Shown one piece after another: positions 12,109-24,777 of a stretch of 64,000 bases of DNA (within the stretch, counting starts at the first letter, position 1; each line of letters starts with the position of its first letter). The DNA is taken from NCBI GenBank assembly GCA_032358255.1, contig JAULBX010023296.1, forward strand, positions 219,778-283,777, given 5' to 3'. A model generated the notes under the pieces. It was not told the DNA's origin. It saw only the letters and a program-made list of their open reading frames with translations, and did not search any database. The DNA is from Heterotrichella gracilis (taxonomy: Eukaryota; Sar; Xanthophyceae; Tribonematales; Xanthonemataceae). The position numbers and the translations under genes were made by a program.

Positions 12109-14793
12109 TCATTGCCGCTGCTGCAAGTAGACCCCGCACTCTGTGTGCTCAGAGTAGGGGAACTGGTCAAACATGGCAAAGCGTGTGATGGCGTGGGTGT
12201 CCTTGAGGTCCTCCAGGTTGCTGCGCAGGGTCTCGGGGTTGCACGAGATGTAGATGATGTTGCGGATGCTCTTCACAAGCTGGACAGTGGCTGGGTCAAG
12301 GCCCGCCCGTGGGGGATCCACCAGCACTGTTTGGGGGTTGAATGTGTCCCAGTCCAGTTCTGTAAAAATTGGACACAAAGCGCGCAATCAGTAACACCGT
12401 CTACCATGCACACAGTGATTGCACACCAGGCGATGTATGTTCTAACAGCTGATTGCGTCCACTGGCATGCACTCTTAAGACATCTCCCACAATAGTACAG
12501 CCAGTACAGCCAGTGGACAGGCAAGCGACAATGTGCATATACACATTACTTACACAGAGTCCATGCAACACCCTTGTCATCAAGCAACGATCAATTGTAT
12601 AAGTGCAGCCTGTACCTTGCAACCGCTTCATCTTCCGCTTCTCCTTCCATGCCTCAGTGAACTCCTCACTTGACATGCGCCCCAGCAGCACATTGTGAAC
12701 ATCATTCACCTGCGCAACTAAGTAATTAAAAGCTGAATATCAACATCAAATGCAAATGTTTTTTTTTTAATTGGCAGGGTCACTGCTCGAGGGAGTGCAT
12801 TACCCGGGGGCTATAACTATGATTGGTACCTAGCAGGGCTCCCTCACATTTAATGCGCATATGTGAAGGTGCAGCAGAAGAGCAAACATGTCATGTACGC
12901 ATGGCATAGCATGCGTCTGATTGAGCGTGTCAGTGTAACTATGACAAAAACAAAGGCATCGCTGAAGTCCCTCAAGAAATGAGGGCCATGCAGCTTCTGA
13001 ATTTATTTCTTCATCATTCACACCCAACCAGTTGCATGCAGCATATTCAGGTAAGCAGGCATGGCGCATGGGAAATCACATGGGATGTGTGATGCAATAC
13101 AATGCAACTACAGTGAGGATCGGTGCACATGCACCATGCTGTTGTCATATAGCAAACCCAAATGGCTACACCCACTCTGGACCTACCTCCATATTGTACT
13201 TGGCTGCTGCAATGGAACCCTTGGACACCTCCGTAGCCACAACTCGTTTGAAGTTTGCTGCAAGCGGTATCGTGAAGTTCCCGTTGCCACAGTACAGCTC
13301 CAGCAGGTCGCCTTCGCTGTTTTTGCTCACGTCCTTGGCCCAGGTCAGCATGTGTTGACAGACAGACGCGTTGGGCTGTGAAAAGCACCCTTCAAGCTGC
13401 AAAAGGCCCCACCACTGTCAGCTGTGAGCAAATCAGATAACCGATGATGCATGATAAAACAAATCAACATAAATGGGCCAACGCCAAAGACATGAAGAAT
13501 GCGGTCTGTCAAGTACACCCATGCGCGACAAACCCTTGAAAGGGTGTGCCGCACCTGTTTGTATGTGTAGTCCCGGCCATCCACATGTAACGTCTCCAGG
13601 ACAAAGTCGCAGTCCATCATGATCTTCTCCTTCCTGCTGCGGCCAATAATGACCGTCTTGCCGGTGGAGCTGGAGGGCGCTTCCTTCAGGGATTCCTGCA
13701 GCTTGGCTGCTGCCGCCTGCCACGCTTCGTCCAGCTTCTTGTGGTACACCATGGTGATCATGGACTGGCCGCTGAAGGTGGTGTGGAAGGTGGCCTGCGC
13801 CAAAAAGGGTTTTAAAACTTGGGTCCAAGGGTTTTAACACCTAGGGTTTGGATTTTAGGGTTTAGGGTTTCCTATACTCGAGTAGCCTCAAATACCCAAC
13901 GTGCGGTGCGCCACTTTTTTGTATGCATCCACGTTTGTGATAAAAGCTGAGTGGAGAATCAATCTTGATCTAGATCTTATTAATAAGATGATGAGGCAGG
14001 CCACCACCCCGCAGCTATGGCGTGCGTACCTGGTACAATTTGGTCCGCAGGGAAACATCCTTTGCCACAGCTTGCATGACCAGGGCCATGAGCTCGTTGG
14101 TCAGCTCAGATGCCACGGGAAACTGGTCAACCCTTCTCCTAGTCATCTTGCCACCCGGCCCCTGCCAGTGACACAAATCCATACTTGATGGCCAAGGAAA
14201 TGGGCTTGTGGTGTGTTGCAGTCAACAGCACCTGAGGCAGTGCCAACGCAGCAAGCAAACAGATTATGCCGCACCTTCTCCCACATTATGTAATACGTCT
14301 CGTCTCCTTCGTGCCATATCCTGAACTCTGCCCTGCACAACATCAGCTCCATCAGGCGGCAATGCACTTCACCCTGATATACTGTACACAGCAAAGTGGC
14401 AAGTGGGTGCTGCTGCATGCTACAGATACCACCGTTTGTCAGAGCTGGACTACCATACGTGAAGACAGGACCAAGTACAGTGGCTAGATTAAGACTACAC
14501 TACGCCAATGCTCACCGCTGCCTGTAGTGCTTGCGCTTTGACTCAAACACCTCCAGCGAGGGTGGCTTGAAGTCTGCAAACATCTCCTTCAGCCTGTTCG
14601 CCTTCGCCTCAAACTGCTCCCCGTATTTATCCGTGTCTACCTCGATAGGCGCCGACATTTTGATCTCTGTAGCTGCTGCGCCGCACTGAATGGACAGGGC
14701 CCGCCGGGGAGTGCAGGAGTGGGCAGACCGGGCGCTAACAAGCAGTGGTGACTTGCAGCCTACCAGTCCCAACGTGCGTTGAAAGACTCTCAT
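12109..14793 (-). CDS. TRMA: tRNA (uracil-5-)-methyltransferase, bacterial TrmA type
   Basis: TrmA makes m5U54 in the tRNA T-loop, using S-adenosylmethionine. About seven minus-strand exons follow E. coli TrmA along its length: [34 protein letters not shown], a helical segment with MALVMQAV, and [11 protein letters not shown]. They continue with [28 protein letters not shown], the SAM-binding [35 protein letters not shown], and the nucleophile motif [11 protein letters not shown]. The end is [16 protein letters not shown], with a TGA at 12109-12111. The leader [14 protein letters not shown] is basic and Ser/Arg-rich, suggesting import into plastid or mitochondrion (inference). The Met at 14793 is preferred over 14934 for this reason. 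The last exon is 12109-12359. Confidence 0.87.
13838..13872. repeat. Telomere-like TTTAGGG tract in TrmA intron
   Basis: Several near-tandem TTTAGGG units lie inside an intron next to the [11 protein letters not shown] exon. Confidence 0.6.
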
Positions 14794-15289
14794 GGTTGGT
14801 GGGGTGAACTGACTGAGAGAGGTGTTGCAGGCCCTTTTATAACCAATGCTAGCCCAGGGAGGTATCATAGACTCAAGCCCTTGTGTACACCTTGTAATAA
14901 GGGAACTACAAATTATGGTGTTCAAACTACACAATCAACGCAAATCTACCACCTGCAAACGTTCTCGCCTGCGTTTGCACCGACGTTATCAGGCATAGTC
15001 TGCTGGACGCTGAAGTACGGGTACCCACTGACCGCATGCACGATGGTTGCCCTACGCAGTCCAACGGTTTGTGTTTGCGGCCAAGTTTGTCATACTTGAG
15101 CAGCATAGTTTGTTTTTGTTGTTACTTTACAGCAAAATCTGCTGCAGTAGCTGGTGACCGCCTCGACCTGGACCGCACTGACTAGCATGTGCCTAGCCAC
15201 GCCCGTGCATATGCATGCAATGGCAGCCTTGTAGTGGTGGGTGCTGGCAATGGGTGGTATGGATAGTGTGACAGGCTTCTGGGTCTTTT

Positions 15290-18200
15290 GCCAACCCGTG
15301 GGTGTGTACGCCCACATCAGGGAGAGGAGCAAGGCCAACGTAAGCGCTGTACCTTACTGACCACCTTGTACACCCTTGTGAACAACCCAGCTGTGTGCCT
15401 GAGTGAATGAAAACTCTCATTCTTCTCCCTCAGACAGCCTCAGCCAGTCATACTCTACACGTTGATAGCAACAGTCCCTTGCTGTGCAGCCAAGCTTTGT
15501 GCCGCGCAACCTGTGCTACAAGGGACCAAAGCAGCGACCTGCTCCCGTTGAAAGGTAAGGCCTAGCCCACACACCCTACAGGGTTCAGTTCTATCTACCT
15601 GTTTGGTGGTGGTGGGTACACTGCAGTATGGGTCATATGTCATGACCACCCGCAATGCAACCTGCAGGTGTGATCAGGTGCTTGTGCAGCTGTCATGCAC
15701 CAAGGCGCTGGAGCATGGGCTCTCTGTGTTTGTGGTCTTCTGCAAAAAGCTGCCTCCACAGGTAACACCTGCACCACCGCATCAACTAAACCATCCGTAT
15801 GCAATATCGCAAGCACTTGACACGGCCACACGCCGTCTCCGCAGTCAGCGTTCCTCCCTGGGGTTGAAGCATTTCATCCTGTGGGGGTGAAGCTTTTGAC
15901 ACTGCCAAGGGAGGACGTGCCGAGGATGCGGTCTGAAGCCAGGCCTAACCAAGTGTCGCTCAATGTACCCAACTCGCTTTGTGAAGAGGACTTGGAGGAG
16001 TGCGGGGTGCTGCTCATGGTCTGGGGTACGCAGCCTTGCTTGAATGAAATTAAGATGCATAATTTAATTTTAATTTGATCGATTTGTTTTATACACATAT
16101 TCCTTAATATTTAGTACCCACAGCGGCTTGAAAAAGCATGTGCAACACGCTGGGACAGGGGCAGCATACCTTGCATGAATCCATTGCAGTAATCATCCGT
16201 CATTCCTATTGATTACATCACTGCAATTCGCAGCTCGTTGCAATGCTGTGCGTTGCAGTGATCGTGGCTGATCAGCACGGTGGTGTGCAGATCAGCACAA
16301 GGAGGTCCAGGCTTTCAACAAGAAGCATGGCGCGCAGCTGTACCCAGGTGAGGGATGCATGGGATCCACCCTTTGGCCCTTCCATGCTGCATGATCACGC
16401 CATCCCATGCAGTGATTGGCTGCCTGCAGGCGCATCCATCATCCCATTTTGTGCAGATTCATGGGGGTACGTGTGCATGGAGGTGCATCGTCTATGCAGT
16501 GTTGCAGGAGAATGCGCATGCTGATCATTTCCATTGTATGGTAGGCGTGGTACAAGGCTGTGCCTTTGGCATCATCCCCTCAAGCAGCGTTGTGTTGTTG
16601 GAGTTCATCCCCTGGGAGGACCTTCAGCTGTTGGACAGCCAATATCAGGTGGGTGCCATTCATTGCGCAAGCATGGCCACTGTTCAACTGCACATGTGCC
16701 ACCGCATAGCTGGCAGTTGAAAAGTTAGAATAACGTTTAAATGAAAAAGTAATCCATTTTTTCCCGCAATGTCTGTTGTGTGCTGCCCCATGATCCTCTT
16801 GCAAGCATAAAATCGTTGTTGTTATAATCATAAAGCTTTACACCTATTTAGTCGGAAGGATACACATGGTTTAATGGGGACCAGCTTGGGATGACGACTG
16901 AACCTGTCTGCATGTGTATAGCCATCCAATATTTGCACGGCATGTGCCTGAATGAAATGTGTTGCTGCCCAGCTCCGCGCGGGGACGATGCACATTGTGT
17001 CTGATGACGAGACCCATGGGCCGTGCACCTTGAGGGTTCTCCCGATCAGAGGAGGTGACGATGAGGAGCAGGCGGACGAGAGTGCATGCCCGCGCATGCA
17101 AGTCAGCGTACGCTTGGAGAAGGGCAGACCCCCGCACATGCAACGAGACAGAAAGGTGAATGTTGCTGTTTGTCAACTGGCATCATAAGGTTATGAGCCT
17201 GGTCATTTGAAACCTTGGCAGGGGCATGGCAGATTGCAAACGATCCTCTTTTCAGCCTTGGGGCATGTGCACTTGAAAAGGCTTAATTTCATCAAATTTG
17301 GTACACAACTGACTGAATGCATCGACACAGTGTACATCAACATAGTGTAAAAGATGCGAGGGCAATGCCGTTTAGCATTTTGACTTGGCGACAAAATGCT
17401 TGACGAACCTGCGCTGCTCATCGGAGCCAAATCCACCCTGCACCCCAAAAATCTCGGTGCGCGCATGCAGAGGTCAGACGCCGTGCATCGGTTACAAGAA
17501 GAATCTGGTACAGCTGACGTGCCCACCAATGGCCATGACAATGGGCTGGTGAACTTCCGCTACATGTATGACGATGATGAGCACCACTATCTGGAGCAGG
17601 TGCAGCACTACACATGCCCATTCTGCGATCTGCAGTGCTGCAACCTTTTGGTGCGTCGTGTGTACGGCAGTCTGCTATGTACCCCGCTGGCATGAGCATA
17701 GTGCATGCAGCGTGGACGAATCTACTGGCATTGTTGTCAAAACATTGCTGGTGGGCAGTTTTAAGCTGATCATGCTGTTTCTGTTGCCACTTTTTGTGCT
17801 GGCGCTGCTGCTATGGATGCACTTGCATTGCCTGCGTGAATCACTCTCTTTCTATTTTAAAATAACGTTTGCACCTGTTTTTGTGGTGGGCAGGGGTTGC
17901 AGCAGCATTTGGAGGCCTCGCATGACATGTTTGACTACGTCTTCCAGTATGATGATGCTGACCAGTATCTGGTGGATATCCGATGCCCTGAGTGCATGTA
18001 CGACTCAGAAAATGAATTCCATCTGCCAGAGTCAGAGATGTACCATGACCCTGTCAGCAAGGTAGAATGACATTGGATTGCATTGCTGCAAGCATCGCAT
18101 GTGGAGTGCAGTGTGCACTCATGATTATGCAATCTAATGCTTGACATGCTATGCCAATCAGGTCATGCTGCATGACTCATGCATGAAGGTAATCATATAA

Positions 18201-19639
18201 AAATGTTAACGTATTGGAATGGATTACGGTACATCATACTGAACCTTTTCATTAGGCTACGGCAAACAGAGTCATGGACCATAACCGTAATGGTGAAGTA
18301 TCAATGGTCTGACAAGCATTGATGGTAGCCGATGTCAGTGAGATTGAGTGCCCTTGCAGGAGTTTGTCCACATTGTGCCCAAATCAGAGCGGAGGTTACG
18401 GCTAGACCGGTACCGGTACCGGTTAGACAGCAGGGGCATGGCTGTCAGCGCAGCAATGTCCCTTCCTGCCGCGTTGCCACGGCCATCAGCCAGACTGGAG
18501 CCTGATGGCGCAGCACTGCCGCACGCTTCTGGCCTTGTGGTGGGTAACTAGTGCGTCCCTTGTCTGAAATACTGGGGGTTTGTTGGACTGCATGCAAGTG
18601 ATCTTGAAGGTGCATTCAAAGCGCATGCTTTCAGACTACTTGCACAAGGTTTCTTGAGCATGCTGATCGCTGGCTCTTGCTGGGGAACAAATCAGCAGTG
18701 CCCTCCACTTTGCGACAGCCTTTTTTTGGCATGTTGTTTTAGCAACATGCCAAGGCCAGGCCAATTATTCATCTTGATTTATTTAACAAGCACTGACCAA
18801 ACCATTTGCCTGGCAGGACACCACACCCGCCCGGAGGCAGGGGCCCAGGAGGCGGGTGCAGGCGCAGAAGACCAGGCATACTGGGCGCGCCATGCAGGGG
18901 TCACGGCAGTACTACCACTCGCGCAGCTGCATGCCGATGGCTGAGGATGAGGTTGTGGGTGACTACGACAGTGACGATGAAGAGGATCATGATGAGTGGA
19001 AGGTGGGTTGCCAGGAGGGTTTAGGGTTTACTGGTTGCCAAAGACACCTGAGGTTCAGAACTCGTTCGGGTGCATGTCATGCATGAGCACTGGCCGTGCT
19101 CCTGCCGTGTGTAGCGTCGATATAGAAATGGTGTAAGCAACGACGTGACAGGGTTTGGCTACGTTTTGTTTCAACTGCCATTGTGCTGGGGGCAGCCCTG
19201 CCCGTCTATGAGTTTATAAGGCTGCGCTAGTGCACGTAATCAAATAACATATCAGTGTCCCAATGTGTGCCCTTCAAGGCAATAAGCCGATGACGGCTGG
19301 GAATGCCTTTTGTTTGTTTGTAACAATCAGTGGCTGATGCAATGCTCTTGCGCTGTGCAGCGGCGGTGCAAGCGGCGCCTGGACCAGATACACGACCTCA
19401 CCAAGGTGGAGCGCGAGTACATGTTCTTGTGGAACGTGTTCACCAAGGAGAACCCCATCAACGCAGACTCCCTGACGGGGGTGGCTGCCAAGCGCTTCAC
19501 CATGCGCCACGCGAAGCAGTTCAAGGAGTCTGTGCCCCTGCGCCAGGTGTTTGTGGTGCACCTCATGGAGCTGTGGGACTTCAACCTGATCGATTCGCAA
19601 GGGGTGGATGACTGCATGGAGATTGTGTCCAAGGCTTGA
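15290..19639 (+). CDS. SUZ12: SUZ12/EMF2/VRN2-like Polycomb PRC2 subunit (VEFS box)
   Basis: SUZ12 is a core subunit of Polycomb repressive complex 2, which places H3K27 methylation. Exon 15490-15554 reads PSFVPRNLCYKGPKQRP, the plant-like FLQRCLRYK region. It joins in phase to CDQVLVQLSCTKALEHGLS. Later exons encode a C2H2 zinc finger (HYTCPFCDLQCCNLL then GLQQHLEASHDMFDYVFQY). The VEFS box follows: RQYYHSRSCMPMAEDEV, GDYDSDDEEDHDEW, VEREYMFLWNVF and LMELWDFNLIDSQGVDDCM, with the stop at 19637-19639. Order and spacing match the family. The first exon is uncertain; a candidate ends at a donor near 15339. Nothing around the gene suggests other PRC2 members. Confidence 0.85.
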
Positions 19640-20698
19640 GCAATTGCCAGTGACTTTTGTGCAGTGGCCTGCTCGGGATATTGGTTGAATCAGCGTGCGT
19701 GTAGGCAGGACTGGCAATGATGATGCAAACGGTTACCTCTTCCTTCTTGTTATTTCCAGTTGAGGCTTAATCCAGCCTTCTCGACACCTATGGGCCAGGG
19801 CACCACGTTGTTACAATAGCGTGCCCAGCAACAGCAACAAGCTATGGCATTCTTCTATTTCCCCCTTATGTATACGATGTTAGAAGAGTGTTCTACTAAT
19901 TACTTGGATTTGTACTTTCTTGGAATGTACTGGCTTGTCCAGGGCCTTGGTGGATGCAATATTATCCAATGGCCAACCTGGGGGGACCCGGTGGATTCCA
20001 ACAACTTTCCATTGTAACAATGTCATGTCATGCGCATGCGGCATGCAAGTAGCATGCAAATAACAGTGGCCTCTGCGCACAGGATTGTAACTCAATCACT
20101 GACCCCGCTTTCTAATGTATTGCGGCTTTGGCCCTCTGGGTTACCAATGCCCTTATGTTTGCGATAGCACAGCAGCTGCTATTATGCTGCTACTGTCAGT
20201 GAGACTTCAGAAATTGCTGTGGACCCATGCAGTCTGGACCTTGTACGTGACTTCGAAGAAAGGAATGGACATCAACCTGTGTGGACTCTTTGTGGCATCC
20301 TGCATCATCATGCATTGTGTAGCAAAGTTGCTACTGTAGCAGGGCCTGTCAAAAACCTCTATCTTGCTCATTCGTGATCAGCACAAATTTGATCCGAATG
20401 ATGGTGCACCATGGCTGAGCCTCACAGAAGGGCATTTTGACAAATACCACCACCAGATTAAGTAGACTTTGACAGTTTTGCTGTATAAACAGTGCACTGT
20501 AACTTCATATCTTATATCTGTATTAAACTTCGTGCTCGTCTTTGGACTGTTTATGATGGTCTCAAAACGCAGCTCTCTGAACCTTCGCTACGAGGTGCAA
20601 TAGCAGTTAACTCCCAACTTGACTCACGGTGACCTGGTCCACAAGTTGAGCGTCAAGCCAGGCTCTGAGTAACAGAACCGCATTGACTAGTTCTAAAC
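19640..20698. other. 3' flank of SUZ12 and spacer
   Basis: No exon is recognised. TGTAA-type candidate polyadenylation signals occur near 20012 and 20085 on the plus strand. Confidence 0.3.
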
Positions 20699-22722
20699 AT
20701 GCAATACGTCAGTAAATTATGTTCAGCAGTCTTCAACACTGTTGGCAACGAGCTTCGGGCCAGGTTGGCTAAAAGGAAGAGGGAAATTGCAGACTGCACT
20801 TCTGGAGGAGCCACTGACAGGTGTTTAGTAGGTAATGGCCGGCCTCCACTGTGTGACACCATCATGGCATAAAACCACCATACAAAAGTGTTTCAAAACA
20901 ATGTGGCATGGTGTTTTTTAGTCAAGCTGCTGCTTGCTATTCAGTCTGCCAGCTACTCAGCAGTGCACAGTGACTGTGCGCAATGTTTTCCATGGTGCAG
21001 GCTACAATGATAAGGAGGCTGTTGGGGGAAGGTGTTCCATGCCAGTGAGCTCCATGCAGGACTGTGAAAATGATGATGACTATGTGATACCAGACAGGCA
21101 GTCTGTTGGGGGACCTACACACACCTACACAGATATGACAGATGAAGACAATGTCAATGCAGCGCATGACACATTGCCATCCTTGCAGCCAGACGAGTCA
21201 GCAGAAGCAAACCATTGCACTCTTGCAGCAGTGATTCTAGAAGCCTGCCAAGCACCTGAGCTGGTGAGGATATTCTATACAGAATTACCATACAAAAGAA
21301 ATTGAGTACAGTGACAGAGAAGGCATTTCAGTCCGTCATTGTCTTTTCTGTTATATTGTATTATGCAAATTGTATTTATGCAAATTGTATGTATGTAATT
21401 TATGCGTGATAGGCAAGGTCGTTGTCCTTTCTATTTTATTGGCTGTTGCCTGTTGCCTGTATGCATGAGACACTCTCAGGCTGATACATGTTGATTGCTT
21501 GACGGAGTGATAGCCAATGGGCATGCATCATATTAACACATGTGGTGGCAGCTGGTTACAATGATGGAGCATTGCAGGCTCCATCCTGCCTGTAGCTCAC
21601 CATCTGCAAATGTTTCAGGTCACGGCGTTATCACGACTGCAAATCTCGGTGCTTCTACCCATCCGTGACTCGCTGCCGCACACCATGGGGGGCCTTCTGG
21701 CACTTGCCACAAAAGGAAAATTTATGCCTCATGAGATCACGAGTGAGATGCTTCTGGCAATGCTCTGGATCTTGGAGGCGTGGACATCCCAGTTGAGTAT
21801 CAAAGTGGAATTGCTTTTTTTTGCTTTTGTGTTGGGCTTTTGTTCTGCAGCAGATGCCAAATTAAACAAATGAATCAAATTGCATCTCGTCTCATGGCAT
21901 TGGTGGATGTGTTCAGTGTTCTGTGCCGGTCCAGATGAGTCATCCGGATGCTATATGGCAGGTGATGGCATCTGCGCTGATCTTTGATTTTCCTCTGCGC
22001 AGATACAGGTCATCATGTGATGAAGTGCTGCAGGACTACACTGATTACTGCACATTGACTCCTACCCGCCCAAAACCTCTCCAGTACTGGCGCACCCAAT
22101 TGCTGCAGCTCCAACTACAAATCCTGACTCGCTGCCAGTGGAATTTGTGGCTTGACAATGAGGCAGGGGACCGGCAAAGTCCACTGGGAATAGCACTAGA
22201 AGGTCTACAACAGGCAGTCACCCAGGGAATGGACCTTACAGATGTGTGCAATGTCATTGAGGTTGGTATACTGTGCACAATGTGATGCATCAAGCAATTG
22301 CCAAAACCCTACGGTAGGGTTTTGGGCCTTTTTTAGTTGAAATACTACATATAAGGTGTTCATTCCGTCCCACGGCATCCTGTGACTTCAACTTTATTTT
22401 ATAAGATGTTCAAAGCCCTGTAACAGGATATACAATAAAGTGGATATACCAGTGGATACTGCATTAGTTATTGTAACGTTACTCAGTTAACCACATGGGT
22501 GCCTGTCTCAACACCACAATGTGCTGCATTTCTGCGCAGAAGGAGACAAAGAACAGGATGAAGAGAGCAGTGCAGATACTTGCCGGTCAAGGGCCCAGGA
22601 TTTATCAAGATGCAGCAACATTGGTTTGCCCTGCAACAAGCACCATGTACGAGACCCCAGATGCAAGGTCTAGAGAAGCTGTATCACTAATGTCGGACAA
22701 TCTTGGGAGTTACTGGCACTAG
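20699..22722 (+). CDS. Unknown protein, spliced, lower GC than neighbours
   Basis: A likely first exon (20699-20820) begins MQYVSKLCSAVFNTVGNEL and ends at GACAG|GTGTTT. Further likely exons are an acidic segment (CENDDDYVIPDRQSVGG, to about 21262), 21620 onward (LQISVLLPIRDSLPHTMGG), about 22000-22260 (SSCDEVLQDYTDYC to VCNVIE) and 22541-22722 (KETKNRMKRAVQILAG to a TAG). The first two exons do not join in phase with the sites I chose, so a small exon or another acceptor is missing. I do not recognise the family. Confidence 0.45.
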
Positions 22723-23696
22723 ACAATAAGTATTACTGACAGCTGCAGTTACTGATCAGCCTGATGCATACTCTGTCAACTTTGTCACTGTGACAGGGTA
22801 TAGCTGTATACATTGCACGGGTGCGCCTCACCAGCGACTGCACCTACTGTCCCTCAAAGAGCTGCACATGTGATGTAGACATGATGCAGCATGAGTCATG
22901 CTGTACAGTGTGTCACATTGTTTGCAACAGTTCCAGCTCAAGCAGAAACTACACCTGGATACTAATGGTTACGACAAAGACTGGTGCATACCATTGTGGC
23001 AATAAAAGTAACCTTGGCAAGACCGTGGCGGCTCTGGAATGATGGACGGATCTTGAGTTATTTTTAACAATTATTTCTGGGGTTGCCACGATTTTGAACA
23101 TATTGTGGAGTTGTGATGATTGCAACCTTGCTGCAAGCTGCTGTGGTGAGATTTCGAGTCAACGGTACCCTGGCTATAACAAGTTTAAGATGTCTACGTG
23201 ACTGTCCACAATTACAAGCAATGGTTCACAGCCCTTTTGGGAGCCAGCTTGATATTGCCTCCTATTCCCCTTTGTGCTGCAATCCATGTTGAACATTTCA
23301 AACCTTGTCATGGCGCAATGCTGCCTAGGAAATGTACAGTGTGATGGAAACGCTGATCAGACCAAGTTGACATATGTCACATGGCTTGAATGATACATTT
23401 AATGTACAAATGGCTTACAGTCTTCCTGCGGTGGCTGGCCTGTAAAAACATGCTATATTGCCCCACATGGACATTCAGATGCAAGTCTACACAGCTACAA
23501 GTGGAACTCTGGCAACAAGATTTGATGAGGAACACACTCAGGGAGGCAACAGGGCTTCAAGGCAGAATTACTGCCAGTGGGGCAGTCATCCATATTATGA
23601 ATACCCACATGTACTATTTTTTGCACGTATGTATACTGCATAGCGTATCAATAGTATATACCGTCATTTACCCGCCCTTAGCATTCTGGCACACTG
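22723..23696. other. Region with no assigned gene
   Basis: A Cys-rich plus-strand frame (22821-23042) and another at 23458-23643 are open but have no clear start, splice context or known motif. They could be exons of an unseen gene or the downstream part of the minus-strand gene that follows. Confidence 0.25.
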
Positions 23697-24777
23697 GCTG
23701 AAGTCCCAAGGCGTACAGATACTCCAAGTTGCCATCCGTTGGGGGAACAGTTGCTGTTAAATTGTCGTTGTACAGAGGAGTGAATATGCAGTACTCCATA
23801 ATGAGAACTCCAGGTGCTGCGCACAGGGGAGCAAAGGTTTATTACTTCTACACGGTTTGCCAGTTATTTTCACCCGTAAGAATATGGTAATCATTGTCAT
23901 TTCCTGCTGTGCATGAGATGTGGATGCAAGCCATCTTGTAACTCTTTAAAAATTTGCTGCTCAATAGCAAGTCTTAAACTTCCTGTGCATACAGCAGAAT
24001 GCCATGCCTCATGCGGCTTTAATGCCGCAACACACCACATTACATTGGTGGGGCATTTGACGCACATTCCACATCAGTGGTGACACTGACTGTGTTGCCT
24101 TTTCACCTGTCAGACTCTGTAATGGCCATTTAGACAAACACAAGAAGGTATCCATTATTTTGCAGAGATGGCAGATGTACTGTACTCCAGTCAGTGAGTA
24201 CCAGTGGTCAGAGATCTCTTTACGCACCGGTAGTAATTACTTTGATATGAGGTCTAGAGCACACTTACCAGGAGGCTTCAGGAAAAACAGAGAGCTCTGA
24301 CCAACAGACACCAAAGCTTGGCAACCAGAAAACCCGCTGTTGTAGGGACCAGCGGTGATGTTTGTTCCTGGCTGCAACACCCCTGCAGGTTGCATTCAGA
24401 AGATGAGCACTGCAAACTTGGCAGTTGACCTGGCTGTAGGCAACTAGTTCTAACGCAGTAACGGCAATGGTCAGCTCACCTCCACACAGTGTCATGCTCC
24501 CTTTCATCACGCAGTCTATGGCAATGGTGGCCATGTCATAAAGCCCATTGAAGAGATCCCCTGCAGTGCCAAAGGTCTGCAGCTCCAGCACTGTGCCTTT
24601 TATCACGATGGGAGCATCCTCTACTCCCTTAACCAATGCTGTCACAGTGGGTGTGTTGTTGGCTGGCCCAATGCAGGCGCTGCATTGCTCAGCAAGCAGC
24701 GATGCAGCAACCAATATGATGATGGTTCTGGCTGTGCCAGTGTAACTGGGTGCAGGCAGTCTTTCATGCGCCATCAT
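23697..24777 (-). CDS. Secreted protein, short paralogue of the Kunitz-domain gene
   Basis: The minus-strand ATG at 24777 starts a signal peptide with the core TIIILVAASLLA, followed by Cys residues. Next comes VEDAPIVIKGTVLELQTFG and YDMATIAIDCVMKGSMTL, ending at a GTGAGC donor. Two more exons align with the neighbouring paralogue: GVLQPGTNITAGPYNSG to SSLFFLKPP (about 24250-24372), and APGVLIMEYCIFTPLYNDN to LEYLYALGLQPVCQ, ending at a donor near 23697. I found no Kunitz exon downstream, so this copy may be truncated or may end differently. The layout (secreted, one beta-rich domain with KG motif) recalls netrin-like folds, which is only inference. Confidence 0.6.

Noticed and set aside
16952-17188. 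A separate small gene
   Set aside because: It joins in order and strand with SUZ12 exons and has proper splice sites on both sides.
18405-18425. ACCGGT palindrome run as a regulatory site
   Set aside because: It lies in a SUZ12 exon and encodes a DRYRYRLD stretch.
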